A stretch of 64,000 nucleotides of DNA. Origin: Owenia fusiformis (Eukaryota > Annelida > Polychaeta > Sabellida > Oweniidae). Made by a program: the position numbers and the translations under genes. This document shows positions 23,901 to 38,900 of the stretch, one piece after another; the first letter of the stretch is position 1; each line of letters begins with the position of its first letter. The stretch covers positions 60,128,270 to 60,192,269 of the forward strand of contig CAIIXF020000001.1 of NCBI GenBank assembly GCA_903813345.2. Reading direction: 5' to 3'. The notes under the pieces are model-generated. The model was not told the origin of the DNA, searched no databases, and saw nothing but the letters and a program-made list of their open reading frames with translations.

Positions 23901-26900
23901 CTAGGGGGTACTATGAAACTAGTTCATAACTCAAAGGATATATGAGCTATTGTTCTGAGTTGTACACCATACATTGCTAGTACAAATATAAATACTATCC
24001 GAAAGTTATAGGTTGATACCCTTATTGGTCTCAGAAAAAATACAATAAACAGGAAAAAGATACGCAATTTTTGTCTTGCCAATTTTATATTTGTAGCTTC
24101 AAGCAAAATATGACAGCTTAAACAGCTCATAGTAGTATTCTAAAAACATTTCCAGGCTATATGGGGTATTGTAATACATTTATTTTAGTTATGAAGTACT
24201 ATTTTGTAATTTTAATATGACTTTATAGTGCCCTACCCCTGGAAAATTGAAGAAAGTGGATGTGGTGAATATAATCATTTTGCAGCATTAAGTTAGAAAC
24301 ATGTATTGATAGACACCAAATCAATAAATTCATACCATCATCAAATGTTAGGTGACATTCTAATTTATTTATTACTAGAATATAGGACTTAAGATATTTT
24401 ATATGTAAGTTTTCAATTTAGTACATGTATCATAATGAAATCTAGTATAATCATCAATTGATCTCATTTGAGCAACTAGACTATGGTGGTCATCATGCAC
24501 AAGTAATGTACTACAGTGCCCCATGTACTAGGGCACGAGTCATTTGAGCCATATATACCTCCTGGTATATACCTTTACAACCCATTCAGAAGGGTCATTT
24601 ACAATGTGCAAAACATGGCAAAAGTTCCGTAAAACTGTTAGTTCTCATCATCTGACCATAAAGCAGAGTCCTCACATTAAAAACTAATGTTTTCTTCCAT
24701 CTGATGGCATATTTGAATTCTGTGAGTAATTCTCTATCAAAACAACTTTGATTTGCACTGTAATTTACCATTATTCAAATTCTAATGATTTACTGGTTGT
24801 CTAAAAAAGGTTGGGCTAAATCCCCATTGACACAATGCTGAAAAATCTTAAAAAGTTCATTTACTCTTCCAAGGATCACAATTTTAATGTGAAATCACAA
24901 TCCACGTGTCAATAAGATCATAAAGTTACATTCCAATGATGTTTTAAGTTGATCCAAATGGAATTACTTCTTAAATCAAGAAATTAAGTGACTCTGGCAA
25001 TACATTTACATGTATTCTAGCCCTACCCAAGCTCTACCAATACCCATGATGCCATCTACTTTTCATTTATATGGAAGAAGGTCAATTCTAACTTGAATAA
25101 TGAATAGTTTCTGACCATGAACATAGGTATATCTTTTAGATCTATTCATTATCTTCAAGAAAAGTAAATATAATGATTAATCAGACCTAAGTGATATTAA
25201 AGGGAATGGACCAATCAACATACTTTTTACTAAGAATGATGACCTAGTTTTTACCAAAGATGCAACCTTTAATTATATAGGGTGTCAAAAAACAACGGCA
25301 CCCCCCTCTACAGTAAAAAGTCCCTAATGTTTCATATCGTGGCATACCTCATTTGAAAGATAATTTAATTCTGGAGTTACTCATCAAATTTCATTAAGTA
25401 AAACTTAATATTAAAAAAGCTACATTGTTTCAAAGTTTGCTACTTTGGCACTTTGTTTGCTGCTCTATAACTGGTGAAAAGTCAAATCTTCAGAAAGTGA
25501 AATATGAAAGAATTACACCAGATTTCAACTGCACTGAAAATATAGGTTCATTTCTGAAAAATAGGGTATAGGAACTGATGGACAAAGAACCTCTTGAAAA
25601 AAGACACAGTAAGGATGTATTTCTGAAGAATGTGAGGAAAGTGCGAAGAGGATTATGCAATGCTACACCTTTATGTGAATTTTTATTGAAATCATATCTG
25701 TCCTAATAAGCTGCTGTTTGAGCAGCAACTGGTGGTCGTACCAGCTACTAAGAATCAGCTGTAAATCTGTAAAATTATATGATATAAAGCTGAAATATTT
25801 CAGGTAACTCCAGAATTAAATTGTCTTTAAAATGAGATATGACACACCATGTAACATTAAGTACTTTTTGCTGTAGAGGGGGGTGCCGTTGTTTTTTGAC
25901 ACCCTGTATTGTTGAATGCATAATTAGAATATGCTTTGAGATATGTTCTATTTCCTAAGAGGAAAAAAGGATTGCTCCAGGGACTTTAAAGACACTGAAT
26001 TTGGATGACCAAAATGAACTGAAACCAATGGATAGCATGAATTTTTTCAAAGGGGAAATAACATGGGGAACACTAATCTTAAGGGAATTCAGTTTTCGTT
26101 TCAAGAGCTATTTGATATATTAAAATAAAGAATAGTAATGCATTAAACATTGTTAAAATGATTGCATTTTTGGTGAAAATGAGGTCAACAACTTTGAAAA
26201 AATATATTGATGGGTTGATTGCTAGTGAAATATCTCTGAGTCCGATTGACTTTATTATCCCTGTATACCTGTCTTCATGGTCGGGAAATAGTCATAATCA
26301 AAGATATAACTGTCTGAAATTGTTTGTGATAACTTACCTGAACATTTCCAGGTCAAATCAGGAGTGACACAATTTATTTCCACCAAATTTTTGACATGTC
26401 TTCAAATATACGATAGTATTTTCTTCATAAGATAGAGTGTCACTTGTGAAATTTATTGATTGACCTGAGATCGTATCATATCTTTATGACATAGAAGCGA
26501 AATAGCCATATTGAACTTTAATGAATGTTGTTTGCCACTTTTCGACAATTTCGGCAAAATTTGGGGGCTTTGGGGGAGGGGTACAATTAAGTTAAAAAAT
26601 TCACCTGATTCAGACTATCCTTAAATGAGCACTGATTCACCAGAGAGCATAACTTTTCCAAAACATGTTAGTGTTATTTTTGGACCACTCACATTAATGT
26701 TTCGTCTAATTTTCCCTCAGAGTTTCCTCATCATTGTCTTAGGCCATATTTATTGAGATATATGAATGTTCATTATTAAAATCTTGCCTTCCTTTGCAGT
26801 TGGAGAAGACTCGGCATTAGGTGTTATAAGTCCCAGACCACGATAAATAAAAAATAACAACACAATGACATACAACTGATAAACGTTTTCTCTTGTGCGT

Positions 26901-29900
26901 GTCAGCCATGGTCTACCAAATTAATTGCTATTCAGTGGGAAGAAACTCATTTTTCAGTTTCCATTTTAATTTCCTGACAAATAGAGCGATCATCCCAGCA
27001 TTTTTTCTATGATCTATATATCTATGTGCCTTAACAACTTCTGTTTTAGAGAACAATAAAACAATTGAAAGGATTACTTTACCATAATTGTAATCATCCC
27101 ACATTGTAGACATATTTAGAATAAAAATATGAAGAGAATGACAAAACCTCTTAAAACACATTTCTTAGGAAACAAATAGTGTGGTATTCTTGTTACTATG
27201 GCAACAGAGTTTTTTCTTTTTGTCATTTTTGTCATACAGATTACCTATCATACCAGGACCAAATCCTGAAAATTTGAATTCAGTATCTTCATTAGTATCT
27301 TAGATATATAGGTTTCTTATAGTATCCCCTGCAGATTTCATCGGAGTATAAGGAAAATGCTCTGAAGAGGGATGCCCAAGGATGCCACTTAACAGTTCTG
27401 GTATTTTTGAGGTCCCAACCCTCTATTCATGGGAATAGTTAACCATTGTAAAGCTACTCATGGTTAACTGACAGAATTGATTGTATCTTCAACTAAGAAG
27501 TCAATAAAATGTTAAAACCAGAAGAAAACCACACCAACTTTCTTCTATTTACCAGGGGTAGGGCATTATAAAGTCATATTAAAATTACAAAATAGTACTT
27601 CATCACTATAATAGATGTATTACAATATCAAACATAGCTTGGGAATGTTGTTAGAATACTACTTTGAGCTGTTAAAGTTATCATATTTTGCTTGAAGCTA
27701 CAAATATAAAATAAGCAAGAAAAAATGACAAAAATTACATATTTTTTTTCTAATTAATTGTATTTTTCCGAAACCAACAAAGATATCAACCTATAACTTA
27801 AGGATAGTATTCATCTCTGTACTAACAATGTATGCTGTAGAACTCAGAACAATAGTTTATATATCCTTTGAGTTATGAACTAATATTATAGTACCCCCTA
27901 AGATAATTTCCTAGGGGGGTAAAAACGCTAAAATGCAGTGTCGTGACCACCCCGTTGAGCTGTCATCTTTTAATATCTTTATCAGCATGAAAAACTGATC
28001 CAGAAAAAATAGGTCTGTTGCTTTTTCTAAAAAATGCCTCAAAAAGTCTTTCCCTTGAGATATTCTGAAATTGGAACCTGTCTAACATGGGGCCGCAACG
28101 GAGTCCGTTTTCGCATCCTTCAAGATTGGGATTCACTGCTATAGCAGCTCTGTAGAAGGTTTTAGTTACCATTTATTATTGTTCGTACCAAAGAATAACC
28201 CCTCATTCGATTACAAGAAATCTTGCAACTCATGCTATTATCGCCATCGCAATATACTAGACTCGCTTTTGATGCATATCGGGGAGTCTAGAGGGGGGGG
28301 GGGAGCTACTCACTTCTTCTTGGGGAGTCCATTATCGCAAACCAGTCTATGATGCAATGCAGGTTCAAAACAATAGCAAAGTTTTATGTTTTTAATCATT
28401 GACGATCGTTTTACACCTGCTCCAAGCTCTGAATAGCTGATCTGAATAAAAAGAACATTCGAAACTCCATAAAAACTGCAAATTAGCAAACTAGGTAAAA
28501 TAGCACACATTACGAAATATAAATATGATTCAAGTGTCAGTAATTTATGTAGGAATAAAGAATCATTCTTTATTGGAATTTAAAAGCATGCGTGCATGTA
28601 TCAACCCGTACACATAATGCACGAGGAAGGTGAAAGTACATTGTAAGGATGGGTTTATACATGTAAATCACTCCTTTATTAGAAATGACATTGTCCTGTT
28701 CTTTTTATGAAACCATAATGCACTGTGATACCGTCACAAATAATGACAATGCTCAGTTCATTATGAAACCATAATGCACTGTAAAATAATGTCTCAGCCC
28801 AGTTGACATCCCAGTATTTTCGTTTACGTAAAGGCCTTTTAGTAACGAATGGCAACATACGTGAGTCCGTTTTGTGACCTCTAAGCATCCCTTAACATGT
28901 TAAGATGTGTGTACTAGTTTTGCTGTCACGGTCCTCTAATCATTGACATTAACAATCTCGAAGCGTTTTTCATGCACAATATCCAGCGACTCGGCCTTGC
29001 CATGTCACCCTGCTATAGCATAACGGTTACGCCACCTCTGAAAACGAGGTTGGACGGCTACGTTGACTGATTTATCCAATAAAATGGCCGCGGTGGAACA
29101 GAAAACTAAGGTTCTTCTACTGTGTATCAATGAAAGGATGAACGATTTTTGTAGGTATTGCATTCGGTGATGCATTTAGTGATGTATATTTTGAACGTAT
29201 TCTTTGCAAATTGATGCCCGGGGATACCATGAAATAAGCGAAAATCTGTTGAGTTTGAAATTAAAAAATCCTATAAAGAATGATACAGGGCTCTTTATTG
29301 TAAATCACTCCTTTATTAGAAATGACATTGTCCTGTTCTTTTTATGACAATTAACAATCTCGAAGCGTTTTTCATGCACAATATCTCAGCGAATCGACCT
29401 TGCCATGTCACCCTGCTATAGCATGACGGTTACGCCATCTATGAAAACGAGGTTGGACGGCTACGTTCACTAATTTATCCAATAAAATGGCCGCGATGGA
29501 ACAGAAAACTAAGGTTGATGCATTATTTTCTACTACTGTGTATCAATGAAAGTATGAACGATTTATGTAAGCATCGCATTCGGTGATGCATTGAGTAATG
29601 TATATTTTGAACGTAGTCTTTGCAAATTGATGGTCGGGTATAACATGAAACAAGCGAAAAACTGTTGAGTTTGAAATTAAAAACTACACAGAATTTAGTA
29701 ATTTGTTTATTTTTGTCGTTAGGGCATGATCTACATTGCCTAACGACCTCGGGGTATATACAGTAGATGTAACCTACATACGATCATTAAAAGCCAATTG
29801 AGCATTGGAAACCACCTAAAATGTTCTACTCAAGCCATAATAATGTATTTTGAATTTGCGGGTTACGCAAAAAATTGATGGACGGTTACGCGAACCTCGT

Positions 29901-32900
29901 TCAAATATGTATCCCCGATTCATTGTTATTAATTTTGTCATATTCATCAGTACTTGATTCTTCTTTTGCCTCTTCATTGCTATCTTTTTGACTTACATTG
30001 GTTTCATAAATAAAGCACTACACAATTTTTTCCTTGCCCTACAAAGGCTCAAACAAGAGCGTCTCTTGCGAGTCCTGAAAACAAATATAAGCAATTCAAT
30101 ATTCCATTTCTCAACAATTATAACAATGTCATGGAAAGAGGCTATCAGAACTAGCAACCTTGACTTGAAAGGTGTACATGCACGTAACCGTCCGCTAAAA
30201 TCTAATGTACAACTAATACAATACGTTACCGTCCATAGAATTCATACGTAGTCGTCTAACGACATTGCGTTTGAAACTTTATTATTTACAATAAACACCA
30301 CGTTCCTGTTCTGGATTTGTCATTTTATGGCCTGTTTATACACAGTTTACTTACAGTTAATAGTTTTAGTGGCTCTGAGGCACATATACTGAGAAATCAC
30401 GAGAATGGCCTAAAAATTATGCACTTGGACATCTCAGTCGGTAAGTTTACAGCTTATATTCTGCTTCTAGTAAACCACCTGGCAGAGTTGACCCAGTCTT
30501 TATAACCATCCATATATACGTCACCGAATGATCTAGTTGAAAAGGAAATCTTATCTGTGAATCTTGCCTACAGGCGAGAAAGAGGACATGCTGTCTTTCC
30601 CATCCTCCATTTTTTGTCATCGTTACCGCAAAATATTGCAAATCGCCTTGACGTAACCGTCATGCTATAACACCGGGCATGTTAAACACCGTCAAGACTA
30701 GAAACTTGCGAAAGGGCCCAGTGGGTATTTCTAGGTTAACAATTATGCACTGTACTGATAGAAATACCACGTAAATTATTCATCACCTCCCCAGTTAAAT
30801 GTTACCACGTCCCTTGTTCAGCTTCCACACTGAGATAAAACGGCTCTGATGATAGTAAATAAGACTAAGCGGAAACCATAGAACGCCATATGAAATATAC
30901 TAGTCTATAGACATGGGGAATTCTTCAGATAGGCTTAATCTTTATTTCTTTGGCGAGAATAAATCTGACGCAAATTGTGTTTCCATACATTTTTCATATC
31001 TGGTTCCACCACTGACCAAAAGTGGCTCCAACCTAGGGCATGTAACATCATTTCAATACTGCTCATATCTCTCCGATATTCATCAACGCATCTAAATGAA
31101 AGATGAATTCTAATATATTCATTTTAGATTTCAAATTATCGATATGCATTCTGATACTCAGCATATTTTTCTGTTTTCAAATTAGCAATATGCAATCTGA
31201 TAATCATTACGTTTTTCACATTGACCTCTCATGATAAGTTAACATGGACACACCTAAGATATGATTTATTGAATTGTTATATGATTCATTTTCAATATAC
31301 ACGCCCTATAGTTTACCCAATAGTGTCTAACACGAAAGATATTTCTCAGAAAGGTATTATTGGTTCCGCTGGTAACATTATATTATATTACCTAAGTGTT
31401 ATTCTCGTTAGGCAAAAATCAATTTCAATCTTCTCGGACTTAAAAGTGTGACGACGATCCAGATAACTTATATAAATAAATTGAAGTCGATTGAAGAAAT
31501 ATTTATGCAACTTTTTCATCTGAACATGTAATGTATGTACAAGTGGTCAAGTTGGGAGTACAAATAGACATACAAATAATTGAATTGCATTCCGTAATCA
31601 ATTCGGATTATATTCTTCAAACTAATATCGCAATGCGCAAAATTACCAATTACTATAGGTGTACCACTATGCCGATCAAGATAATCAAATTTGTGAATAG
31701 GTTTATGTATATTTAATTCGTTTATTCTTCTCATCTATATCCGGGTAGAGGCTCTTGAAGGTAATCAGTCAAGTCAGTAGGAGAATAAGGATTATCGTCC
31801 ACCGGGGCAGTTATATTGTGGAGCTAATTGCTTTTACCTGTAGCGTGGAGTCTTTCTACCATCGTACATCCCAATAACCATTACCTGTATTGATTACGAA
31901 GAACCAGAAATTCTGATAGTCACAGCGCACGACCATTGAAATCAAAGCTGTAACCAACACAAAGTAATCATTTCAAAGTGGAAAGCGATTTACCTCAGAA
32001 CGCTGCATCTGGAGAAACATTTGTAGTGTTTCAATATTTAATTAAAAACGGAATGGCGTTCGGAAGGATTGTTCTCATTGCGGTATAGCAGAAGTATCGT
32101 ATACTAGGTTTGGTATAATATACGTCGTCGGATACAAATTGTTCTAAAGCAATGGTAGAGCTCTTCATTAGGTCTGGGTTGTCTCATGAATATCATGAGT
32201 AAGATACGTGAGCTTTTAGTGGCAGTATTTCCTTTGACAGAAGTCACTTACGAGAGCTGGATGGTAGCGGGTGGCAGGTAAATTAATACACTGAAACATC
32301 ACATTACAATTAGGAAATAATTGCAATTAAACGAGTTTAATGCAACACAATAAATTACAATTGGCGTTTTGTCACTTAGCAGATCCAACTATAGTATTGA
32401 ATTGACAACAAGAGTATTAATAATACTCACACAAGTGACACCCAAGCGTTTCGCTGTGTAGACTGCTCCATGACGGAAAGCAGTAAATCACAGAAACAAG
32501 GATCGTGAGTCAAAGAAGTGTGGTGGTGAAATCAAAACTCTTTGAGATTTGCAATTAACACAGATCGTAAATCGATACACGTAAAATAACAGTAAACTAT
32601 ATTTATAAGTCATCAAAACGAACGGAATGTATTCATTAAAAGAACACTAATTCAGTAGAAAAATCGAATAAAGAACCGCTATCCTGATACCAGTATGGTT
32701 ACATAAATGGTTATGGTTATATAAATGTAGGATATAAGCCTCTGGAACACATGAAAACTGAATGTGAAAATAATGTAACAATTAAAAGACCATGCATCAC
32801 TATTGCTACGATAAAGGATGAGAAAAAAGAAAGGACGGAAACACCACAAAAAGGCGAATTTGAACTGGGTAAGCATTGAAATATATGGTCTCTTAGCTTG

Positions 32901-35900
32901 AAAAAAGTTGATATTCAAATAAGTGAGCAACATTTGGAGGTGCGAAAACAATGTTTAAAACAAATATCATTATTGCAATATAAAACACCAGTAAGCATGT
33001 TTTATCTATGTTAAAATTGTTCTATAATTTATCTGTTTAGTTTACAATTTTTATTTAAAATTGGAGATATGGGAGTCTAACCTCGCATCTTGGTGTACCT
33101 AAGATGCAGTGCTTGCAGTTTCTTGAACTGGAATAAGAAGATGTTGTAAAAACAAACAGATATTAATTAGATGGGGCATATAAAAAGGCCCAAGCATGTT
33201 TTATGGCACTTGGATTTTATCGCATTTAAAATGTGCTATATTGTCATAATCGTCAGTTGTTGTGTGCATCATCGAGATAAAAGTCGGTATCCTTATTTCT
33301 AACGTTCACAAATATAACAACAGGCTTGTGACTTTCTCTCCCTTGTACTGGGGAAGGTTTTTGATATCTTTGTGCAGCTACCAGATGGCGCTCTTTTTAG
33401 GACTGTTTCTTGAAGTCCAAAGATATGAGGTCGTGTTGATTGGAAAGTGCGTTTCTAACCAAGTTAACTTCAATTGGTAACTAGGTAGCCACCTACAACA
33501 ACGATGTAATTTACTAATGATTCAGCTTATTCTATTAAGACCATATATATTTTATTGCAATGTTCAAATGTCAGAATTGGTTCTCTCAGGATCTATTAAC
33601 ATTGATTAACGTATTCAATATACAGGGCGTCCACAAAAAGTAAACCCAACTTCAAAACCAAATTAATAGAATTCTGAGCAATTTTCGAAATATATAAAGG
33701 TATAGGAGTTTGTTCTTCACTAAATGGTACTAAGATCATTATGTAACTGTCACGGATGACTGAGCAATAGGATAGTTTCTAAATAGCCGAAAAATCAATG
33801 AAATCTCGTGCTGCCATCTTTTATTCAGCTTTTAACTCTGGCTAGAGCTCCATTCACTTACATGCTAAAATCTTGGAAAAGTGGCTTAATTTCATGATTT
33901 ATCAAAGTGTGTTTGTTGAATCTGTATAAAACTTGAATGATATACCACACGATGACCCTGTTTATGAACATGTTGTGATTAAACATGCTAATGTTGATTG
34001 ACATACAAATAATCCACGGTTTTAAAGAATTTTAGCATTGCATCTATGGACATTTGGCCCAACTTTTTTTAAATTGTCATAGAAAATTATTCAAATTACA
34101 TAACTGTGTAAATCAAAGCTATTTTAGGAGAAAACATTCCACTGAATTCAAATATACCATTTAAAAGAAGGTAATGTAAGTCATTAGAGGTCTAATATGC
34201 AAGTCTCTTAAAATCTCACGAAAAACGAGATTTAGCGAGATTTCAAAAGCTATGTGGAAACTATACTATTGTGACCATTATGAGAGGTGGTAAAATTAGC
34301 GCTGTGCTAAGTTACCTTCCTGTGTGGCAATCGATGTGTAATTGGCTTAGAATCCCTTTCTGTTACATTATTTTAGGTGACAGGCCTTTCATAATGAAGT
34401 AGACCGGGGGCTGGGTAACTCTCTTATGCCTGGGTCACATTTGCTCCGATTCATCATAAAATTCTAAAATGCAAGTCCGATGTACCCCATATTCTTACTA
34501 TTGAAATGGATCCTAGCAATACTGTCCCACCTTAATCTACTCGTTGAGTTCTTCTAGGAAAATGAGGATTTCAGCAAGGGTGTATTTACTTTACATGGAG
34601 GATACAGTTGACTTCAAAGCTGCACATCATCACATCGAAGTTTCAGTGCTGATCAACAGGCTCTTGGGTTCCAATTTCCCGATAGGGAGGTACCAACAAA
34701 AAGTGAAGATCATGGAATAAGTTTGAATTTGAACATTAATAATGTTTTGAACACAAAACAACATTTACTGTGTCATTCCTACTTGAATGTTTATCTTGGC
34801 ACAGCGCTAATTTTACCACTTTTCATAATGGTCATGATTGCTGAGTTATCCACGACAATTACATAATGATCTAGGTACCATTTGAGGGAGAAAAAACTCG
34901 ATTACTGCTTCCTTTGTACTTTTAAAGAATTGCTCAGAATTCTAGAATTTTGAGTTTGAATATTGAGGGTGGGCATTTGGAAATTTAATGTCATCCCTTC
35001 AAGGTCAAAAAGGTCTTTTTCAACTTGCTTCAAATTTTTGAAAATCATTTTCAAGTTAGTTATCCGAAGATCAAATCTGACTTTAGATTTGAGATTTGAC
35101 CTTAAATGATTTTCTCAAGATAAAAAAAGTTAAAGAGGTATTTTTCAACTTGCTTCAAATTGACCATTTTTTCAATATCATCTTCAAGTTATCAAAAGTT
35201 CATATCTGACTATAGATTTGACCTTCAATGACATTCTCAAGGTCGAAAAAGATTTGACCTTCAATGACCTTTTCAAGGTCAAAAAATTAAGTTAAAAAGG
35301 TCTTTTTCCAACTTGCTTCAAATTGATCAATTTATTTTTCAAAATCATCAAGTTATCCGAAGTTCAAATCTGACTAGATTTTAGATTTCGCCTTCAGTGA
35401 CCTTCTCAGGGCAAAAAAGGTCTTTTTTCAACTTGCTAAAATTGACCAATTTATTTTTCAAAATCATGTAGAGTTCTCAGAAATTCAAATCTCACTTAAA
35501 CCTAAACTAATAATATTGTGAGCAACTAGGCACAGCCAGCACCATCTATCTAATATCTAATATAGTAGAATGAAGTCCGGTTACTTAGAAAAAAGGAAAA
35601 TTCTAAATATATTTTTCTCATGTCAGAGACTTTGATCAGTGATATTATATGTTTATTCAACTTTCATATTTTTGTATCTTGTCAGAATTTTTTTAACATT
35701 TTAGGCGATCTATAAATTGATAAGAGGTCATGTCCGTGAGCGGAGTTTTGGCCCAAAACAGTAAGAAATTTGTGCTTCAAGCTCAATATCTACGATTTGC
35801 AAGCGATTCTGACCATGTTTTATTTATCAAAATAATGCTTAGAGTATTAAGACTCAACTGACGTTAAAAAATAAGGTGGGATGTACACCAACAGTGATTA

Positions 35901-38900
35901 TGACCAAATCAAAAAAGGACTCCAAACCAGAAGTCAAAAGAGTAATTACCGCACGTTTAGTCTATAAATAACTGAAAAATGAAGATTGATAGTGCTCACC
36001 GTGTAACTAGGTGGTGACATTTTGTCATGTTAATGCATTGTTACTATTGCTCCTCGAAAATATGCAATTTTTCAATTCTATGGAGGATTTTGTCGAACAT
36101 TTTGCTATTTATGTACTAAAGTGCCAAAATATACACTAGAATGTCATTACTGGGTATTATTCATTAAATCCATCAAAATTGTAATATATATAAGGAGGAT
36201 TGGCTCTTGCCGACACAAAACTCCATATTTTCTAACATTGAGAATGTCGTTACTTTATGAAATTCTTACTATAAATTCATAATGAGCGACTCAAAAGATT
36301 TTTTTCATGTTATCAATTTATATTTCTAATAATAACATAGATAAACACAATCAGCAGATTGCCAAAGTTTTACAACATTAGCGGCAATTGAATATATACA
36401 TAGGTGAAATAATAGATATAATATAAAATACAATTATGTTTACTTATATAATTCCAAATCCCTGAAAAAGATTCGAACCAATGTCTCGATCACTTCTTGT
36501 GTTATTTGGCATTTTTTCGGAAATAAGACCAAAACTCGCGAAGAATCTATTTAAGAAACCATAAAAAATTAAAAACGAAACTTCAGGCTTATGTGCTCTA
36601 AAGGTAGAATATCAAAATAGAACGACCATATTGTATTGTACGGTAGATAACTGTAGAGTATTGATATAGAATATGGCGATCGCGATTGATCGTGTAGCTT
36701 TGATCAAATATACTAAATTGCATTACATGTTATGCATTCGTAGTGAATTAAGGATCCTTCCTGAGAATAGGTGTATTTCTGCTACAAGCCTTTGATTGTT
36801 GCATGTGCTACACTCCCCTTCTTCATTTGTTTACCTATCCATTTTATTTCAGCTATTTCGTTGCTACGAGTCTTCCAGATTTAGTTAGCTCGTATTGATG
36901 GTTGTAATTTCAATTGATTGGAATGATATGAGAAAAACATGACAAGGATTTAGAAAATTTTAAGATTGTGTATATTCTTTAAACTCAAGAATTCAATTTT
37001 TGAGGAAATAAAAAATTGTTACGCATGCGCAGTTGAGACACAGATCCACATACAAACGCCATAAATATTAAATAATCTTCAACAACCCCCAAGTAAAATG
37101 GAAAATAAAAAAGTAATGTCACATAATGTCAATATAATTTGATTTTATCATTTAAATAAGTTTTTGGAACATAACATTACAGGACCAAGAGTCTCATGCT
37201 GAAGGTTCATTAATGCATATATCAAATGGTTGAGTACATATTGTTTGATGAACACACACTGATGAATTGAATGTTGTATATGTTATTATGACAAATACGC
37301 CATTACAGGTAATTATAGTTATAAATATTCGTGTTCTCTGTGTGACAACAGGCTTATCTTCAACATAATAGTATACAATTAATTTAATTTGTCTTGATAT
37401 ATGGGTATACTAGTAGGCTATCCTACAGCATGCATCTTTCTTGAAATTAAAATTTCTGTTAGAATATTCAGAAAATTCTTGTTCTTCATGTAATCAAGAG
37501 GAAAATACAATATATCTGCCCGAGGGACCATGGGTTATAACCTGTATCCAAAACTGAGCATTAATTAAGAAATATAGACCGAAGAGCAGAGGTAATATTG
37601 TCGAATACACCCCGCAGGGCTAGGCACAAACGTTTTCTGTACCCCGAACGATCGAAGGGCCGGAAGTGAGGGGTTTGAAAGCTTTTGTGCCTTGCCCTAA
37701 GGGGTGTATTCGACGATATTACACCTGCTCTGAGGTCTATTTTACGATTCGAACATGAAAACTCACCAAAATGTGACGAATATTCATCATGGTTCACCAT
37801 TGCAGCAAATGCAGTCATGTTCGAATAACTAATTTATCCTATACCGTTTACGGCGTTTATATCATCGTTCAGTGCACGAACGCGCCCACCTTAGATATCA
37901 ATTATATTCACGCATGTTATTTACCAAAATAGGATAAATCATAACATTTTATAATATTTCGCATGAACTTTAAATGTGGTCAGTAATGACACAAAATAAC
38001 CGAGATAATATATCATTTGATGTCCATCGTCCTCTTTCAGTAAATAACCGATATGATATCATTAGACGGTTACCTGCTCCTGTCGTTGGCGCACAACAAG
38101 TTCATAAAGCAGGTATTTATCATATAAATACGGAGATATTGGATTTCTAGATCACGATTATCTTTTGAAGTTGTCGGTTAATTACACCAACTGTTCCTAG
38201 TCATTCGTCTCATCATTATTTATAGATTATGTCTCGTCTGTTTATTAAGTTTTATGATTCGTCTAACTGAAACTTACTGCTTTTGAGCTGCAGTTGGTTA
38301 TTTGACAAGTGCAGGACACCCATGATCGATGAATGCAAACAAAGTACTAATTGTTTAGGCAGAGATGTTGGTAATAAATGTCTATTTTGAACATCACACC
38401 CAAGTGCGTATAATATAATAGGGCGTAGTCTGATATAGAGGCGTTTGATATGGAATCTTGTGATTTCAAAGGGTTTACTCATATAACTATTATATTAGTT
38501 ATACGCGTATGATCATATATCTCTTTAGTAATCAAATGTTGTTTTGATATTATTCGATATTCACGTGCAAATTGATGCGATTCCTGTATCGTATACCAAT
38601 AGAATCTGGTGTTGTTCACCCCACGTGTATTTAGTATCCATTATATAAAGGACGGTAGAACAAGATACATTTTACTTGGTATCGAATTGATTTTTCCAAT
38701 ACAGTAGTGTATCAGATCATATTCGACGAATATCATTCTTTTATTTCCGTAAGTGGTAATTTTGCCGTATCATTAATTTGCCTATTGCCTAATTTTTGCC
38801 GGTTCGGAAAATTAAATGACGGAGATATTATCCTCAAAGTATCATATTCGAAATGTAAAACTCGACAACGATGAAAGTAACCACCCTTGCACTTTTTCGT

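Larger units (their letters stand above)
33622..34970. mobile_element. Nested inverted-repeat element with mariner-like left end
   Basis: The left end reads TACAGGGCGTCCACAAAAAG. Arms about 33655-33770 and 34843-34945 pair (AATTCTGAGCAATT, GATCATTATGTAA). The interior contains repeat copy B and a further foldback. The right terminus is decayed. Confidence 0.65.

Noticed and set aside
36465-36500. GATTCGAACC-like word resembling a tRNA T-arm (minus strand)
   Set aside because: No matching acceptor stem, anticodon arm or D-arm in the surrounding 80 bases.
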